Notes: generated from the sequence alone by a model not told the origin. Shown: positions 51,336 to 59,705, numbered from the stretch's first letter. The stretch: DNA of 64,000 nt from Pseudomonas sp. Ant30-3 (GCF_000690905.1 NZ_JMCL01000030.1:124001-188000); one strand, 5' to 3'. Numbers and translations are program-made.

Positions 51336-51599
51336 ATGTATCGGGAGGCCAGTTGTAGCCTGGCTTTTGAAACCTTGGCTTGCCCAGGTACCTATGAGGA
51401 CGGAGACGGGTTGCGTTTGATGGTGAAGCTGAGTGTGCGAAATCCTGGATCTTGCGACTCCAACTGGCTGGAGTTCGCCGTGGGATGGGATAGGGAAAAT
51501 TTCCTGACGTCTAATCAACGGCAACTCTTGAACAAAGAACTGACTGCTTTCCCAGGACAGGGGTGGGGACTCCTGCTCAATTTCTTCTCTTCCAGCTGA
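51336..51599 (+). pseudogene. Possible N-terminal remnant of a tyrosine integrase
   Basis: The plus frame contains 'ETLACPGTYEDGDGLRLMVKLS', close to the arm-binding (DUF4102) start of P4-type integrases, which often read 'PGxYxDGxGLxLxV'. Homology is lost afterwards and no catalytic domain follows. It lies 33 bases inside the att-like repeat, the normal place for such an integrase. This is a suggestion from a short motif only. Confidence 0.4.
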
Positions 51600-51690
51600 G
51601 GTGATTGAAATAAAACGCCATTCGTCGGCGTCTTTGGGCACTTTCGATAATTGGCAAAGTCGGTGTATTAGCCCAAAACAGTAGGTTTAT

Positions 51691-51909
51691 ATGCGATCCC
51701 TAATCCTCGATATGCCTAATGGGCGTGAGCTGATCGACGAGCTCGATTTAGCGACTGAGCTAATGATGTCTATCCCCGTCGACCAAGTAGGTGGTCAGCA
51801 ATGGCAGGATGCTTTCGATAGGCAGCAAAGGGCGTTTGCCGAATGGAGAAAATATCTTCTGCGGTTGGCAGATGGCCGTTTGGCGGATCTGGAGCTGCAA
51901 GTTGCATGA
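51691..51909 (+). CDS. Small hypothetical protein (paralogue 1)
   Basis: A 72-residue, mainly helical protein with 'ELDLATELMMSIPVDQVGGQQWQDAFDRQQRAFAEWRKYL'. It is similar over that stretch to the next small gene ('ELDAATTQLMMLVVAGELSGVHWDKAFARQSAAYSAW'). AGTAGG lies seven bases before the ATG. No family is recognised. It lies inside the presumed island remnant. Confidence 0.6.
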   Translation: MRSLILDMPNGRELIDELDLATELMMSIPVDQVGGQQWQDAFDRQQRAFAEWRKYLLRLADGRLADLELQVA

Positions 51910-52111
51910 CTCAAAGTAGTCGGCAGACTTCGCTCATTGGCATCGGTTTGTTCCAGATGACGTGGTGTCGCAGATACCAGCCAGTGATCCATGAACATTT
52001 TACTTGTACAAGTATTCTCTCGTTGTATAGGTTTTGTGCCAAACTTCAGGTATGGAGCATTAAGTCAGCAAAATCGGTCCATACCACAGCGCAAGTTAAT
52101 CGAGCCTTACC

Positions 52112-52357
52112 ATGATTGTGAAAGACGACTTCAGATTCCAATCACACGTTCTTCTTGTGGAGCTTGATGCTGCAACAACCCAGCTGATGATGCTGGTAGT
52201 TGCAGGCGAGCTCTCAGGAGTTCATTGGGATAAAGCGTTCGCACGACAGAGCGCTGCCTACTCGGCGTGGGTCGGCGCCGCAGCGGGCGTCCAAGTAGAC
52301 CCCATGCCAGTACTTGATGGTCGTCCTGCTGACGGGTCGTTGACTCAGGAAACGTGA
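52112..52357 (+). CDS. Small hypothetical protein (paralogue 2)
   Basis: An 81-residue relative of the protein encoded 200 bases upstream, sharing an E-L-D-x-A-T...L-M-M...W-x-x-A-F-x-R-Q pattern. It has no good ribosome site. Its similarity to the neighbour is the main reason to believe it is or was a gene. The function is unknown. Confidence 0.55.
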   Translation: MIVKDDFRFQSHVLLVELDAATTQLMMLVVAGELSGVHWDKAFARQSAAYSAWVGAAAGVQVDPMPVLDGRPADGSLTQET

Positions 52358-52389
52358 GCATCCATTGATGCGAGCCCTTGAGTTCAGGA

Positions 52390-52530
52390 AGGCCTGCACT
52401 TACAGGCGGTGGAGGGGTAGATATTTTCCGCTATCTCGACAGCAGCGATAGCGTTCATGGCGCCGCAGACCTGATCAAGAACTCGATGTGCCCCAAGACA
52501 AGATCGACGTGGCGGCCCTGGGTGCTACTA
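52390..52530 (+). pseudogene. Remnant of an RTX/serralysin-type C-terminal domain
   Basis: A plus frame reads 'LTGGGGVDIFRYLDSSDSVHGAADLIKN', the classic calcium-binding repeat plus M10 C-terminal strand. One base is then missing, and the next frame continues 'DVPQDKIDVAALG'. No start or catalytic part exists. It is the tail of a lost secreted RTX protein (protease, lipase or epimerase). Confidence 0.6.
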
Positions 52531-52606
52531 AAACGCTTGCGCTGCGCGGATTGATTTTGTCGAGGTACGCAAATAAAACAGGTGGGAAACAGAAAGGCTT
52601 AAAAGC

Positions 52607-52633
52607 AAAAAGGCCCCATAAATGGGGCCTTTT
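52607..52633 (-). terminator. Terminator of tRNA-Ser
   Basis: AAAAAGGCCCC-ATAAAT-GGGGCCTTTT; on the minus strand it follows the tRNA 3' end by 12 bases and carries a T-run. Confidence 0.85.
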
Positions 52634-52644
52634 CGATGCGAATA

Positions 52645-52732
52645 TGGCGGAGGCGATGGGATTCGAACTCATGGACCTGTTACAGTCGACGGTTTTCAAG
52701 ACCGTTGCCTTAAACCACTCGGCCACACCTCC
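52645..52732 (-). tRNA. tRNA-Ser (anticodon UGA)
   Basis: The minus strand reads GGAGGTGTGGCCGAGTGG..., an acceptor stem GGAGGTG paired with CGCCTCC, and a templated CCA end. It has a D-arm, an anticodon arm ACGGT-CTTGAAA-ACCGT giving UGA, a long variable arm (class II) and a TTCGAATC T-loop. At 88 nt with CCA it is a normal serine tRNA. Its 3' end is the probable target of the island whose remnants lie downstream. Confidence 0.97.
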
Positions 52733-52855
52733 GTTTGCGTTGCGGGCGCCATAATACCTGAATGAAACACACTGTCAAACTCTCTACGTAGCTTGTTACA
52801 GAGCGTCTGTTATGATCTTTGCGACTGAACGTTTCAAACCAACAGGAGTGTCGCC

Positions 52856-53527
52856 ATGCGCGAACAGGATTACGCAGTTAATAACAGCGTGCAGGCTGGG
52901 CAGCTAGAGGTTAGCCGCGTCCTGCGCAACACTTATGGCTTACTGGCCCTGACCCTCGCATTCAGCGGCGTGATGGCGTATGTCGCCCAGCAGATGCGCG
53001 TTGGCTACCCGAATATTTTCGTGGTGCTGATCGGTTTCTACGGCCTTTTCTTCCTTACCAACAAACTCCGCGATTCCGCGTGGGGCCTGGTGTCGGCGTT
53101 TGCCTTGACCGGTTTCATGGGTTTCCTGCTCGGCCCGATCCTCAACCGTTACCTGGGTATGCAGGGCGGCGCTGAAGTCGTCAGTTCGGCCTTCGCCATG
53201 ACCGCATTGGTATTTGGTGGTCTGTCGGCCTACGTGCTGATCTCCCGCAAGGACATGAGTTTCCTCGGTGGTTTCATCACTGCCGGTTTCTTCGTGTTGC
53301 TGGGTGCGGTGGTCGCAAGCTTCTTCTTCCAGATCAGCGGTCTGCAACTGGCGATCAGCGCAGGTTTCGTGCTGTTCTCCTCGGTCTGCATTCTTTACCA
53401 GACCAGCGCCATCATTCATGGCGGCGAGCGTAACTACATCATGGCGACCGTCAGCCTGTATGTATCGATCTACAACCTGTTCGTCAGCTTGTTGCAGCTG
53501 TTCGGCATCATGAGCCGCGATGATTGA
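52856..53527 (+). CDS. yccA: Bax inhibitor-1/YccA-family membrane protein
   Basis: A 223-residue inner-membrane protein with seven helices, the BI-1 fold. It starts 'VSRVLRNTYGLLALTLAFSGVMAYVAQQ' and ends with a short cytoplasmic 'MSRDD'. E. coli YccA is a substrate and modulator of FtsH; relatives leak calcium. An ACAGGAG ribosome site precedes the ATG, and a CTACGTAG palindrome lies 65 bases upstream. It is a single gene with its own terminator. Confidence 0.92.
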   Translation: MREQDYAVNNSVQAGQLEVSRVLRNTYGLLALTLAFSGVMAYVAQQMRVGYPNIFVVLIGFYGLFFLTNKLRDSAWGLVSAFALTGFMGFLLGPILNRYLGMQGGAEVVSSAFAMTALVFGGLSAYVLISRKDMSFLGGFITAGFFVLLGAVVASFFFQISGLQLAISAGFVLFSSVCILYQTSAIIHGGERNYIMATVSLYVSIYNLFVSLLQLFGIMSRDD

Positions 53528-53542
53528 TCGCAGGCTTTGAGT

Positions 53543-53568
53543 AAAAAACCCGCTTCGGCGGGTTTTTT
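53543..53568 (+). terminator. Terminator of yccA
   Basis: AAAAAACCCGC-TTCG-GCGGGTTTTTT, a short GC stem with a stable tetraloop, 16 bases after the stop. Confidence 0.9.
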
Positions 53569-53592
53569 ATTGTCTTCGTTTTCTGTGGGTGA

Positions 53593-53639
53593 CAGATCTA
53601 AAGATCGCGGCCTCGCTTCGCTTGGCTGCTCCTGCAGTA
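53593..53639. repeat. REP-like element
   Basis: CAGATCTAAAGATCGCGGCC continuing to GGCTGCTCCTGCAG is a unit of the Pseudomonas GGAGC...GCTGCGATC repeat type. It lies between yccA and the Lrp gene. Confidence 0.65.
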
Positions 53640-53662
53640 GTCGGTCGTGCGGTTACCGCATA

Positions 53663-54103
53663 TCACTGTGCCATCGGCGGCAACCGTCGCTTGACCGGAG
53701 TTTTCTTGACGATGGCGGTGTTGGTTTCGGCATGGCTGTTGAGACGGTCGAGGAGGGTGTCCAGCTGTTCCATCGACCGCACGTGCAAGCGGGCAATGAA
53801 ACAATCGTCGCCGGTGACCTTGTCGCATTCGGTGAATTCGGGAATCGCCTGGATCTGCCGCTCGACCTCCTGCAACTGCCCCGGCAGCGGACGAATGCGC
53901 ACAATGGCCTGCAACTGGTAGCCGAAGCACTTCGGATCAATCTCCACCGTGTATCCCTTGAGGACGCCGCGTTCCTCAAGCCGTCGCAAGCGCTCGGCGA
54001 CACTTGGCGAAGATAAACCGCTGATGTGCGCGAGGGCCTTGAGTGAACGCCGCGAATCTTCCATCAGTGCAGCGATGAGCACTTGATCAATGTCGTCGGT
54101 CAT
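53663..54103 (-). CDS. Lrp/AsnC-family regulator
   Basis: A 146-residue regulator. An N-terminal helix-turn-helix ('DIDQVLIAALMEDSRRSLKALAHISGLSSPSVAERLRRLEERGVLKGY') precedes a RAM ligand domain ('QAIVRIRPLPGQLQEVERQIQAIPEFTECDKVTGDDCFIARLHVRS'). It is divergent from an EamA exporter gene, a frequent pairing in which the regulator senses an amino acid and controls the transporter. Confidence 0.92.
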   Translation of the reverse strand: MTDDIDQVLIAALMEDSRRSLKALAHISGLSSPSVAERLRRLEERGVLKGYTVEIDPKCFGYQLQAIVRIRPLPGQLQEVERQIQAIPEFTECDKVTGDDCFIARLHVRSMEQLDTLLDRLNSHAETNTAIVKKTPVKRRLPPMAQ

Positions 54104-54235
54104 TGCAAATCCCCGATAAGGTAAGTGTTGGCAAATGCCTTCATAAGAAAGGCAGATCTGAAGTTTAGCCTGATTTATACACTGGAGATGCCTGGAGGCG
54201 GATTGACATAATTTGCACTCAAACAGAGGAGTCAG

Positions 54236-55135
54236 ATGATGGACAATTCGATTCGGCGCGGATCATTCGAGATGACCGCCGCCATGCTGATCTCCGGGAC
54301 CATTGGCTGGTTTGTGCTGGTTTCCGGCCAGCCGGTGCTGGACGTGGTGTTCTGGCGTTGCGTGTTCGGCGCCGTCACTCTGCTGCTGATTTGCGCGGCG
54401 TTCGGCTTCCTGCGCCCCGGCATCCTGACCCGCACCACCTTCTTGCTGGCGGTCATCAGCGGCGTGGCGATCGTCGGCAACTGGGTGCTGTTGTTTGCCT
54501 CTTATTCACGCGCCTCGATTGCTATTGGCACAGCGGTTTATAACGTTCAGCCGTTCATGCTTGTCGGATTGGCCGCGCTGTTTCTCAACGAAAAAATCAC
54601 CCTGCAAAAGCTGTTCTGGCTCGGCGTTTCTTTTTTGGGCATGCTCGCCATTGTCAGCGCCCATGGCCAACAGGGCGAAAGCGGTAGCGATTATCTGGTG
54701 GGCATTGCGCTCGCGCTGGGGGCTGCGTTTCTTTACGCCATTGCGGCGTTGATCATCAAACGTCTGACTGGCACGCCACCGCATTTGATTGCGCTGATCC
54801 AGGTCAGCACCGGCGTGCTCCTGCTCGCGCCATTCGCGCACTTTTCGGCGCTGCCACAAGCGCCGAGCGCTTGGGCCAGTCTGGTGACGCTGGGCATTGT
54901 GCACACCGGCGTGATGTACGTTTTGCTGTATGGCGCGATTCAAAAATTACCGACGGCACTGACCGGGGCCCTGTCCTTTATCTATCCGATTGCAGCGATT
55001 TTCGTCGACTGGTTCGCCTTCGGTCATCGTCTGGAGTTGCTGCAATGGGTTGGCGTTGCCGCGATTCTGTTGGCAGCGGCCGGCATGCAACAAGGCTGGA
55101 CCCTGAAATTCCGGCGCCCCGTCACGCAGTCATGA
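54236..55135 (+). CDS. EamA/DMT-family transporter
   Basis: A 299-residue protein with ten helices in two EamA repeats ('MLISGTIGWFVLVSGQPVLDVVFWRCVFGA' and 'ALGAAFLYAIAALIIKRLTGTPPHLIALIQVSTGVLLL'). These move amino acids or metabolites, usually outward. Two ATG codons (54236, 54239) follow an AGGAG site; the second has the better spacing. It is likely controlled by the divergent Lrp gene. The substrate is unknown. Confidence 0.9.
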   Translation: MMDNSIRRGSFEMTAAMLISGTIGWFVLVSGQPVLDVVFWRCVFGAVTLLLICAAFGFLRPGILTRTTFLLAVISGVAIVGNWVLLFASYSRASIAIGTAVYNVQPFMLVGLAALFLNEKITLQKLFWLGVSFLGMLAIVSAHGQQGESGSDYLVGIALALGAAFLYAIAALIIKRLTGTPPHLIALIQVSTGVLLLAPFAHFSALPQAPSAWASLVTLGIVHTGVMYVLLYGAIQKLPTALTGALSFIYPIAAIFVDWFAFGHRLELLQWVGVAAILLAAAGMQQGWTLKFRRPVTQS

Positions 55136-55139
55136 TGAC

Positions 55140-56111
55140 TCAGATATTCCAGCGCGGCGCAGTAATGGCCAGGCGGTGGCGCAGCAGACCGATGTTGCTC
55201 GCCAGCTGCTGGACCAATAAGCGGTAGCCGTCGAGAGGGCTGAACACCGGCGCCTCCAGACTGGCTTCGGTTGACGCTTCCAGTGGTCGATTGAGTCGCT
55301 GCGAAGCACCGGTTTTCAACGCCCGCGCCATGCCAATCAGTTGCACGCGGACCAGTCGATGCTCGGCGTTCAGCGCTGCCTGCAGTTGTGCCATGGCGTT
55401 GACATCGCGGACATCCGGGCGGGTGTTGCCGAGGATTTCCAGGGTGCTGACACACATCCGCAAGTGCCGCTGAATTGCATCCAGTTCGGTCATGGAAATC
55501 TTTACCTCTTTGGACACCGACGGCATTAGCGAACGCAGCTGTATCATCGCCATGTTAAGACGATTCATGACTTTCACGTGCTCGTCATCGTTCACCGACT
55601 CGCCGTTGAGGATGCGCCCGTAAATCGTCGCGCAATCGCGCAAGGCATCCGCCAGGTTGTAGCGCCATGAATACACCGCGTACAACGGCAGGGCGAAGGA
55701 AAATGCCAGGGCCAGTGCGCAGCCAATCAAAATATCGACCCCGCGCCACAATCCATCGCTGACCGGATTGTCGCCATGCCCGGCAACGATGAACACGGTA
55801 ATTGCCGCCAACAGAGCGGTGTAGCCGCCCTTGCCGATGGCGTGATAGGAGAAAGCCCCGCACACCACCGACATGGCCAAATACGTCACCCACGGCATGC
55901 CCAGCCATGACTCCTGGGCCATCAACAGCAGACCGATGCCGGCGCCGAGCAATGTGCCCGTCGCTCGCTCGACGGCTTTTTTGCCGATGTTGCCGTGGTG
56001 CTGCAAGCCGCCGATCACCACCAGCATCGTCACCGACGCCCACTCGCCGTGGGGCAGGTTGATGCCGGTGGTCAGCAGTATCGAAGCGAGCAAGCCAAGC
56101 GACACACGCAC
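55140..56111 (-). CDS. FUSC-family membrane protein (start uncertain)
   Basis: At least 323 residues. Several membrane helices come first ('LGLLASILLTTGINLPHGEWASVTMLVVIGGLQHHGNIGKKAVERATGTLLGAGIGLLL'), then a helical cytoplasmic half. This is the FUSC/YccS-type pattern of putative aromatic-acid or efflux pumps. The first available GTG is at 56111. The same frame continues upstream to about 56217 with a sensible basic N-terminus ('FNSHRLPPLLRRLLRPLLDPYRRYRHAKLIHAV') but offers only CTG as a start. The true start is probably there. It follows the aldehyde dehydrogenase gene closely. Confidence 0.8.
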   Translation of the reverse strand: MRVSLGLLASILLTTGINLPHGEWASVTMLVVIGGLQHHGNIGKKAVERATGTLLGAGIGLLLMAQESWLGMPWVTYLAMSVVCGAFSYHAIGKGGYTALLAAITVFIVAGHGDNPVSDGLWRGVDILIGCALALAFSFALPLYAVYSWRYNLADALRDCATIYGRILNGESVNDDEHVKVMNRLNMAMIQLRSLMPSVSKEVKISMTELDAIQRHLRMCVSTLEILGNTRPDVRDVNAMAQLQAALNAEHRLVRVQLIGMARALKTGASQRLNRPLEASTEASLEAPVFSPLDGYRLLVQQLASNIGLLRHRLAITAPRWNI

Positions 56112-56227
56112 CGCGTGAATCAGTTTGGCGTGCCGATAGCGCCGATAAGGGTCCAGTAACGGACGCAGTAATCGGCGTAGAAGCGGTGGCAGTCGGTGGC
56201 TGTTGAACGTGCTCAGGCGTGCTGTCC

Positions 56228-57850
56228 TCAGAAGATGTAATCGGTGGTCAGGAAACTCGAACTGCGGCCGCTGATGATCTCGCTGATGAGGTCTTTGTTG
56301 GTTTCCTGAAATTTGGTCGCGACCAGCGTGCGAATCGAAAATACCCGCAGCGCATCATGCACCGACAACGTACCTTCGGCCGAGTTCTTGCGGCCGTTGA
56401 ACGGGTAGGTGTCAGGGCCGCGCTGGCACTGGGCGTTAAGGTTGATCCGTCCGACCTGATTGGCGAAGGTATCGACCAGCCGGCCGACCGCCACCGGATT
56501 CGTGCCGAAGATGCTGAGCTGCTGGCCGAAGTCCGACTCAAGGACGTAATCAATCACCGTGTCCAGATGCCGGTACGGCACGATCGGCACCACCGGGCCA
56601 AATTGCTCTTCCTGATACACGCGCATCTGCGGCGTCACCGGGTACAACACCGCCGGATAGAAGAACGAAGCGCGGGCTTCACCGCCGTTGGGGTTGACCA
56701 CGGCCGCGCCCTTGCTCACTGCATCCGCCACCAGTGCGTGCAGGTAATCAACCTTGCCCGACTCCGGCAACGGCGTCAGCGCCACGCCACTGTCCCACGG
56801 CATGCCGGGTTTCAGTGTTGCCAGTTTGGCATTGAATTTTTCGATGAACGCCTCGACCACGTCTTCATGCACGAAAAGGATTTTCAACGCAGTGCAGCGC
56901 TGGCCGTTGAACGACAGCGACCCGGTGACCGCTTCGCTCACCGCATTGTCCAGGTCGACCTCGGGCAGGATGATGCCTGGGTTCTTCGCGTCCAGACCCA
57001 GGGCGGCGCGTAAACGGTGCGGTTTCGGGTGGAGTTTTTTCAGGTCGCTGGCGGCTTTGTTGGTGCCGATGAATGCAAAAATGTCGATCTTGCCGCTGGC
57101 CATCAAGGCGCTGACAGTTTCGCGGCCACTGCCGTAGATCACGTTGATCACCCCGGCCGGGAAGCTGTCGCGAAACGCCTCCAGCAATGGACGAATCAGC
57201 AACACACCTAGTTTGGCCGGTTTGAACACCACCGTGTTGCCCATGATCAACGCTGGAATTAGCGTGGTGAATGTTTCATTCAACGGGTAGTTGTAAGGTC
57301 CCATGCACAGCGCGACACCCAGCGGCACGCGACGGATCTGGCCGAGCGTGTCCTGTTCCAGCTCAAAGCGGCTGGAGCGGCGATCGAGTTCCTTCAGCGC
57401 GTTGATGGTGTCGACGATGTAGTCGCAGGTGCGGTCGAACTCCTTCTCCGAGTCCTTGAGGTTCTTGCCGATTTCCCACATCAGCAACTTCACCACCGCT
57501 TCACGTTGTTCGCGCATTCGCCGCAGGAAGGTTTCCACATGCTGGATGCGCTCGGCCACGCGCATGGTCGGCCACAGGCCCTGACCGCGATCATAGGCGC
57601 GGACGGCGGCGTCGAGGGCAGTCAATGCGGTGTCGGCGTCGAGCAGCGGTGTGCTGCCGAGAATCACTTGTTCGTCGCCGGTTTCGCCGCTCAGGTAGAC
57701 CGGGCTGCGGACCTGGGCGAGGGCGCCGGGCCAGGTTTTCAGCTCGCCATCGACCAGGTATTCACGCTGTTCGGTGGGGCCGTCGAGGCGGTATTTTTCC
57801 GGAATGTCGCTGGAGTGTGGAAACAGGTTGCCAAGGATTGCTGTGGTCAT
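56228..57850 (-). CDS. NADP-dependent glyceraldehyde-3-phosphate dehydrogenase-like (GapN type)
   Basis: A 540-residue aldehyde dehydrogenase. 'PYNYPLNETFTTLIPALIMGNTVVFKPAK' (cofactor), 'ALGLDAKNPGIILPEVD' (general-base region, Leu-Asp in place of E-L-G-G-K) and 'SFNGQRCTALK' with the catalytic Cys are visible. The C-terminal '[19 protein letters not shown]' is typical of the GapN-like group that oxidises glyceraldehyde 3-phosphate to 3-phosphoglycerate with NADP. The ATG at 57850 has GGAG upstream. It is a single gene, possibly cotranscribed with FUSC. The exact substrate is not certain. Confidence 0.85.
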   Translation of the reverse strand: MTTAILGNLFPHSSDIPEKYRLDGPTEQREYLVDGELKTWPGALAQVRSPVYLSGETGDEQVILGSTPLLDADTALTALDAAVRAYDRGQGLWPTMRVAERIQHVETFLRRMREQREAVVKLLMWEIGKNLKDSEKEFDRTCDYIVDTINALKELDRRSSRFELEQDTLGQIRRVPLGVALCMGPYNYPLNETFTTLIPALIMGNTVVFKPAKLGVLLIRPLLEAFRDSFPAGVINVIYGSGRETVSALMASGKIDIFAFIGTNKAASDLKKLHPKPHRLRAALGLDAKNPGIILPEVDLDNAVSEAVTGSLSFNGQRCTALKILFVHEDVVEAFIEKFNAKLATLKPGMPWDSGVALTPLPESGKVDYLHALVADAVSKGAAVVNPNGGEARASFFYPAVLYPVTPQMRVYQEEQFGPVVPIVPYRHLDTVIDYVLESDFGQQLSIFGTNPVAVGRLVDTFANQVGRINLNAQCQRGPDTYPFNGRKNSAEGTLSVHDALRVFSIRTLVATKFQETNKDLISEIISGRSSSFLTTDYIF

Positions 57851-58035
57851 TTCGCTACTCCATGTGAGGTAAGCCATGCATTGGCGGCTAGCCGTTCAGA
57901 TTCACTTCAAAGGTTATACGCCTTATTGCTCGGACTTTTTAAGTGCCGATCCGTCGATCCCGCGATCTTTTGACCTGAGCACACACAACGGCCAGTGCTG
58001 CGGGTAAACTCCGCGCTCTTTCCAAAGGAGTTCAT

Positions 58036-58923
58036 ATGAGTCACTACCAGCCGGGCATTCTCGCCACCCCCGTTCCGCCTCATGCCCGTCATATGTTCTT
58101 CGCCCTGCAATCCATCGAGGCTCTGCCGGCCGCGCTCGACAAGCTGATGACGCTGGTGGACGGCAAGTCGGCGGTGGTGGGGTTTGGTGAGTCGCTGGTC
58201 AAGGCACTGCACGTGCAGATCGACGGCTTGCGGGTTTTCCCGGCGATGGCCGGCGTCGGCGTCGACAATCCTTCGACGCAGCATGCGCTGTGGTGCTGGC
58301 TGCATGGCGTCGATCGGGGCGAGTTGCTCAACCGTAGCAATGCTCTCGAAGCCGCGCTTGCTCCGGCGTTTCGCCGCGTGCAAATGAATGAAACCTTCCG
58401 CCACCAGACCGGCCATGACCTGACCGGCTACGAGGACGGTACTGAAAATCCTCATGACGACGCCGCGGTCGCAGCGGCCTTGTTGGGTGAAGGCGCTGAA
58501 GGTCTGGTCGGCGGCAGTTTCGCCGCGATCCAGAAGTGGCAGCACGACTTCAAAGGCTTCAACGCGATGTCCGCCCATGAGCGGGACCACATCATGGGCC
58601 GCCGTTTGAGCGATAACGAAGAGCTGGATGACGCGCCGGTTTCTGCCCACGTCAAACGCACTGCTCAGGAAAGCTTCGCCCCTGAAGCGTTTGTGGTGCG
58701 CCGTTCGATGCCGTGGATCGAAGGTGATCGCGCCGGTCTGATGTTCCTGGCGTTCGGTTTTTCCCTCGATGCGTTCGAAGCACAATTGCGCCGCATGAGT
58801 GGACTCGAGGACGGCATCACCGACGGTTTGTACCGCATGAGTCGGCCGGTGACAGGTGGTTATTACTGGTGCCCGCCGATGAAGGATGGCTACCTGGATT
58901 TGCGCGCGTTGCGTATCGGCTAA
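58036..58923 (+). CDS. Dyp-type (dye-decolourising) haem peroxidase
   Basis: A 295-residue cytoplasmic Dyp peroxidase of the B type. The distal haem motif G-x-x-D-G is present ('GYEDGTENP'), the proximal His lies in 'PVSAHVKRT', and the distal Arg is in 'VVRRSMPW'. It reduces peroxide while oxidising dyes, phenols or metals. There is no Tat or Sec signal. CAAAGGAG precedes the ATG. It is a single gene with no encapsulin nearby. Confidence 0.93.
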   Translation: MSHYQPGILATPVPPHARHMFFALQSIEALPAALDKLMTLVDGKSAVVGFGESLVKALHVQIDGLRVFPAMAGVGVDNPSTQHALWCWLHGVDRGELLNRSNALEAALAPAFRRVQMNETFRHQTGHDLTGYEDGTENPHDDAAVAAALLGEGAEGLVGGSFAAIQKWQHDFKGFNAMSAHERDHIMGRRLSDNEELDDAPVSAHVKRTAQESFAPEAFVVRRSMPWIEGDRAGLMFLAFGFSLDAFEAQLRRMSGLEDGITDGLYRMSRPVTGGYYWCPPMKDGYLDLRALRIG

Positions 58924-58950
58924 TTGCCCGAACTCTGGTCGTAACGAAAT

Positions 58951-58990
58951 CCCTGTAGCAGCTGCCGAGCACCGCGAGGCTGCGTCGATC
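58951..58990. repeat. REP-like element
   Basis: CCCTGTAGCAGCTGCCGAGC continuing to GAGGCTGCGTCGATC is a Pseudomonas extragenic repeat unit just after the Dyp gene. Confidence 0.65.
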
Positions 58991-59080
58991 AACCGAATCA
59001 ACTCGTCAGCTCCTAAGGGTAAACATTCCATTGCACCTATAGAGCCTGACTAACGGCTCTTGCCGGAAAAAAAGCAAAAG

Positions 59081-59094
59081 AGTACAAATGTACT
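59081..59094. promoter_or_regulatory. LexA2 box
   Basis: AGTAC-AAAT-GTACT is a perfect 14-base palindrome of the GTAC-N4-GTAC type bound by the Pseudomonas LexA2 repressor. It ends two bases before the likely lexA2 ATG and covers an in-frame ATG at 59088. That means the mRNA leader is very short. It should give SOS control of the four-gene cassette. Confidence 0.8.
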
Positions 59095-59096
59095 CC

Positions 59097-59705
59097 ATGA
59101 CTAATCTTACTCCTCGCCGTACCGCCATCCTGACCTTCATCCGTGATCGAATCGCGGAACACGGTCAGTCCCCGAGCCTCGCTGAAATCAGCGAGGCGTT
59201 TGGTTTTGCCTCTCGCAGCGTGGCGCGCAAGCATGTGCTGGCGTTAACGGAAGCCGGTTTTATCGAGGTCAATCCGCATCAGGCGCGGGGCATACGCTTG
59301 CGCGGCCAACCGGCGCGGGCAGGGTTGCTCGACATTGCGATTCTCGGCCGGGTGGCCGCCGGTGCGCCGATCGGCGCCGATGCCGAGGTGCACAGCCGTT
59401 TGCTGTTCGATCCCGCAATGTTCTCCCGTGTGCCGGATTACTTGCTGAGGGTTCAGGGCGACTCGATGATCGAAGACGGCATCCTCGATGGCGATCTGGT
59501 CGGTGTGCACCGTAATCCGGAGGCGCTCAATGGCCAGATCGTCGTGGCACGGCTCGATGGCGAAGTGACGATCAAACGCTTCCAACGCATTGGCGACAAA
59601 GTTCAACTGCTGCCGCGCAATCCGGCTTATCAGCCGATTCTTGTGCGCGCCGATCAGGATCTGGCGATTGAAGGCGTGTTCTGTGGCCTTGTGAGGCAAG
59701 GGTGA
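59097..59705 (+). CDS. lexA2: LexA2 SOS repressor
   Basis: A 202-residue LexA. The winged helix-turn-helix at the N-terminus ('SPSLAEISEAFGFASRSVARKHVLAL') has an Arg-rich recognition helix unlike canonical LexA. The self-cleavage bond is A88-G89 in 'GRVAAGAPIG', with catalytic S123 ('GDSM') and K160 ('VTIKRF'). It heads the lexA2-imuA-imuB-dnaE2 cassette and binds the operator immediately upstream. The ATG at 59097 is preferred, since 59088 lies inside the operator. No Shine-Dalgarno is seen. Confidence 0.92.
   Translation: MTNLTPRRTAILTFIRDRIAEHGQSPSLAEISEAFGFASRSVARKHVLALTEAGFIEVNPHQARGIRLRGQPARAGLLDIAILGRVAAGAPIGADAEVHSRLLFDPAMFSRVPDYLLRVQGDSMIEDGILDGDLVGVHRNPEALNGQIVVARLDGEVTIKRFQRIGDKVQLLPRNPAYQPILVRADQDLAIEGVFCGLVRQG

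Noticed and set aside
52488..52754. 88-residue plus-strand frame running through tRNA-Ser
   Set aside because: It is the second half of the RTX remnant followed by the tRNA gene read backwards, not a protein gene.
57907..59031. 374-residue minus-strand frame opposite the Dyp peroxidase gene
   Set aside because: It is antisense to a clear peroxidase gene with all haem motifs; no domain in the reverse frame.
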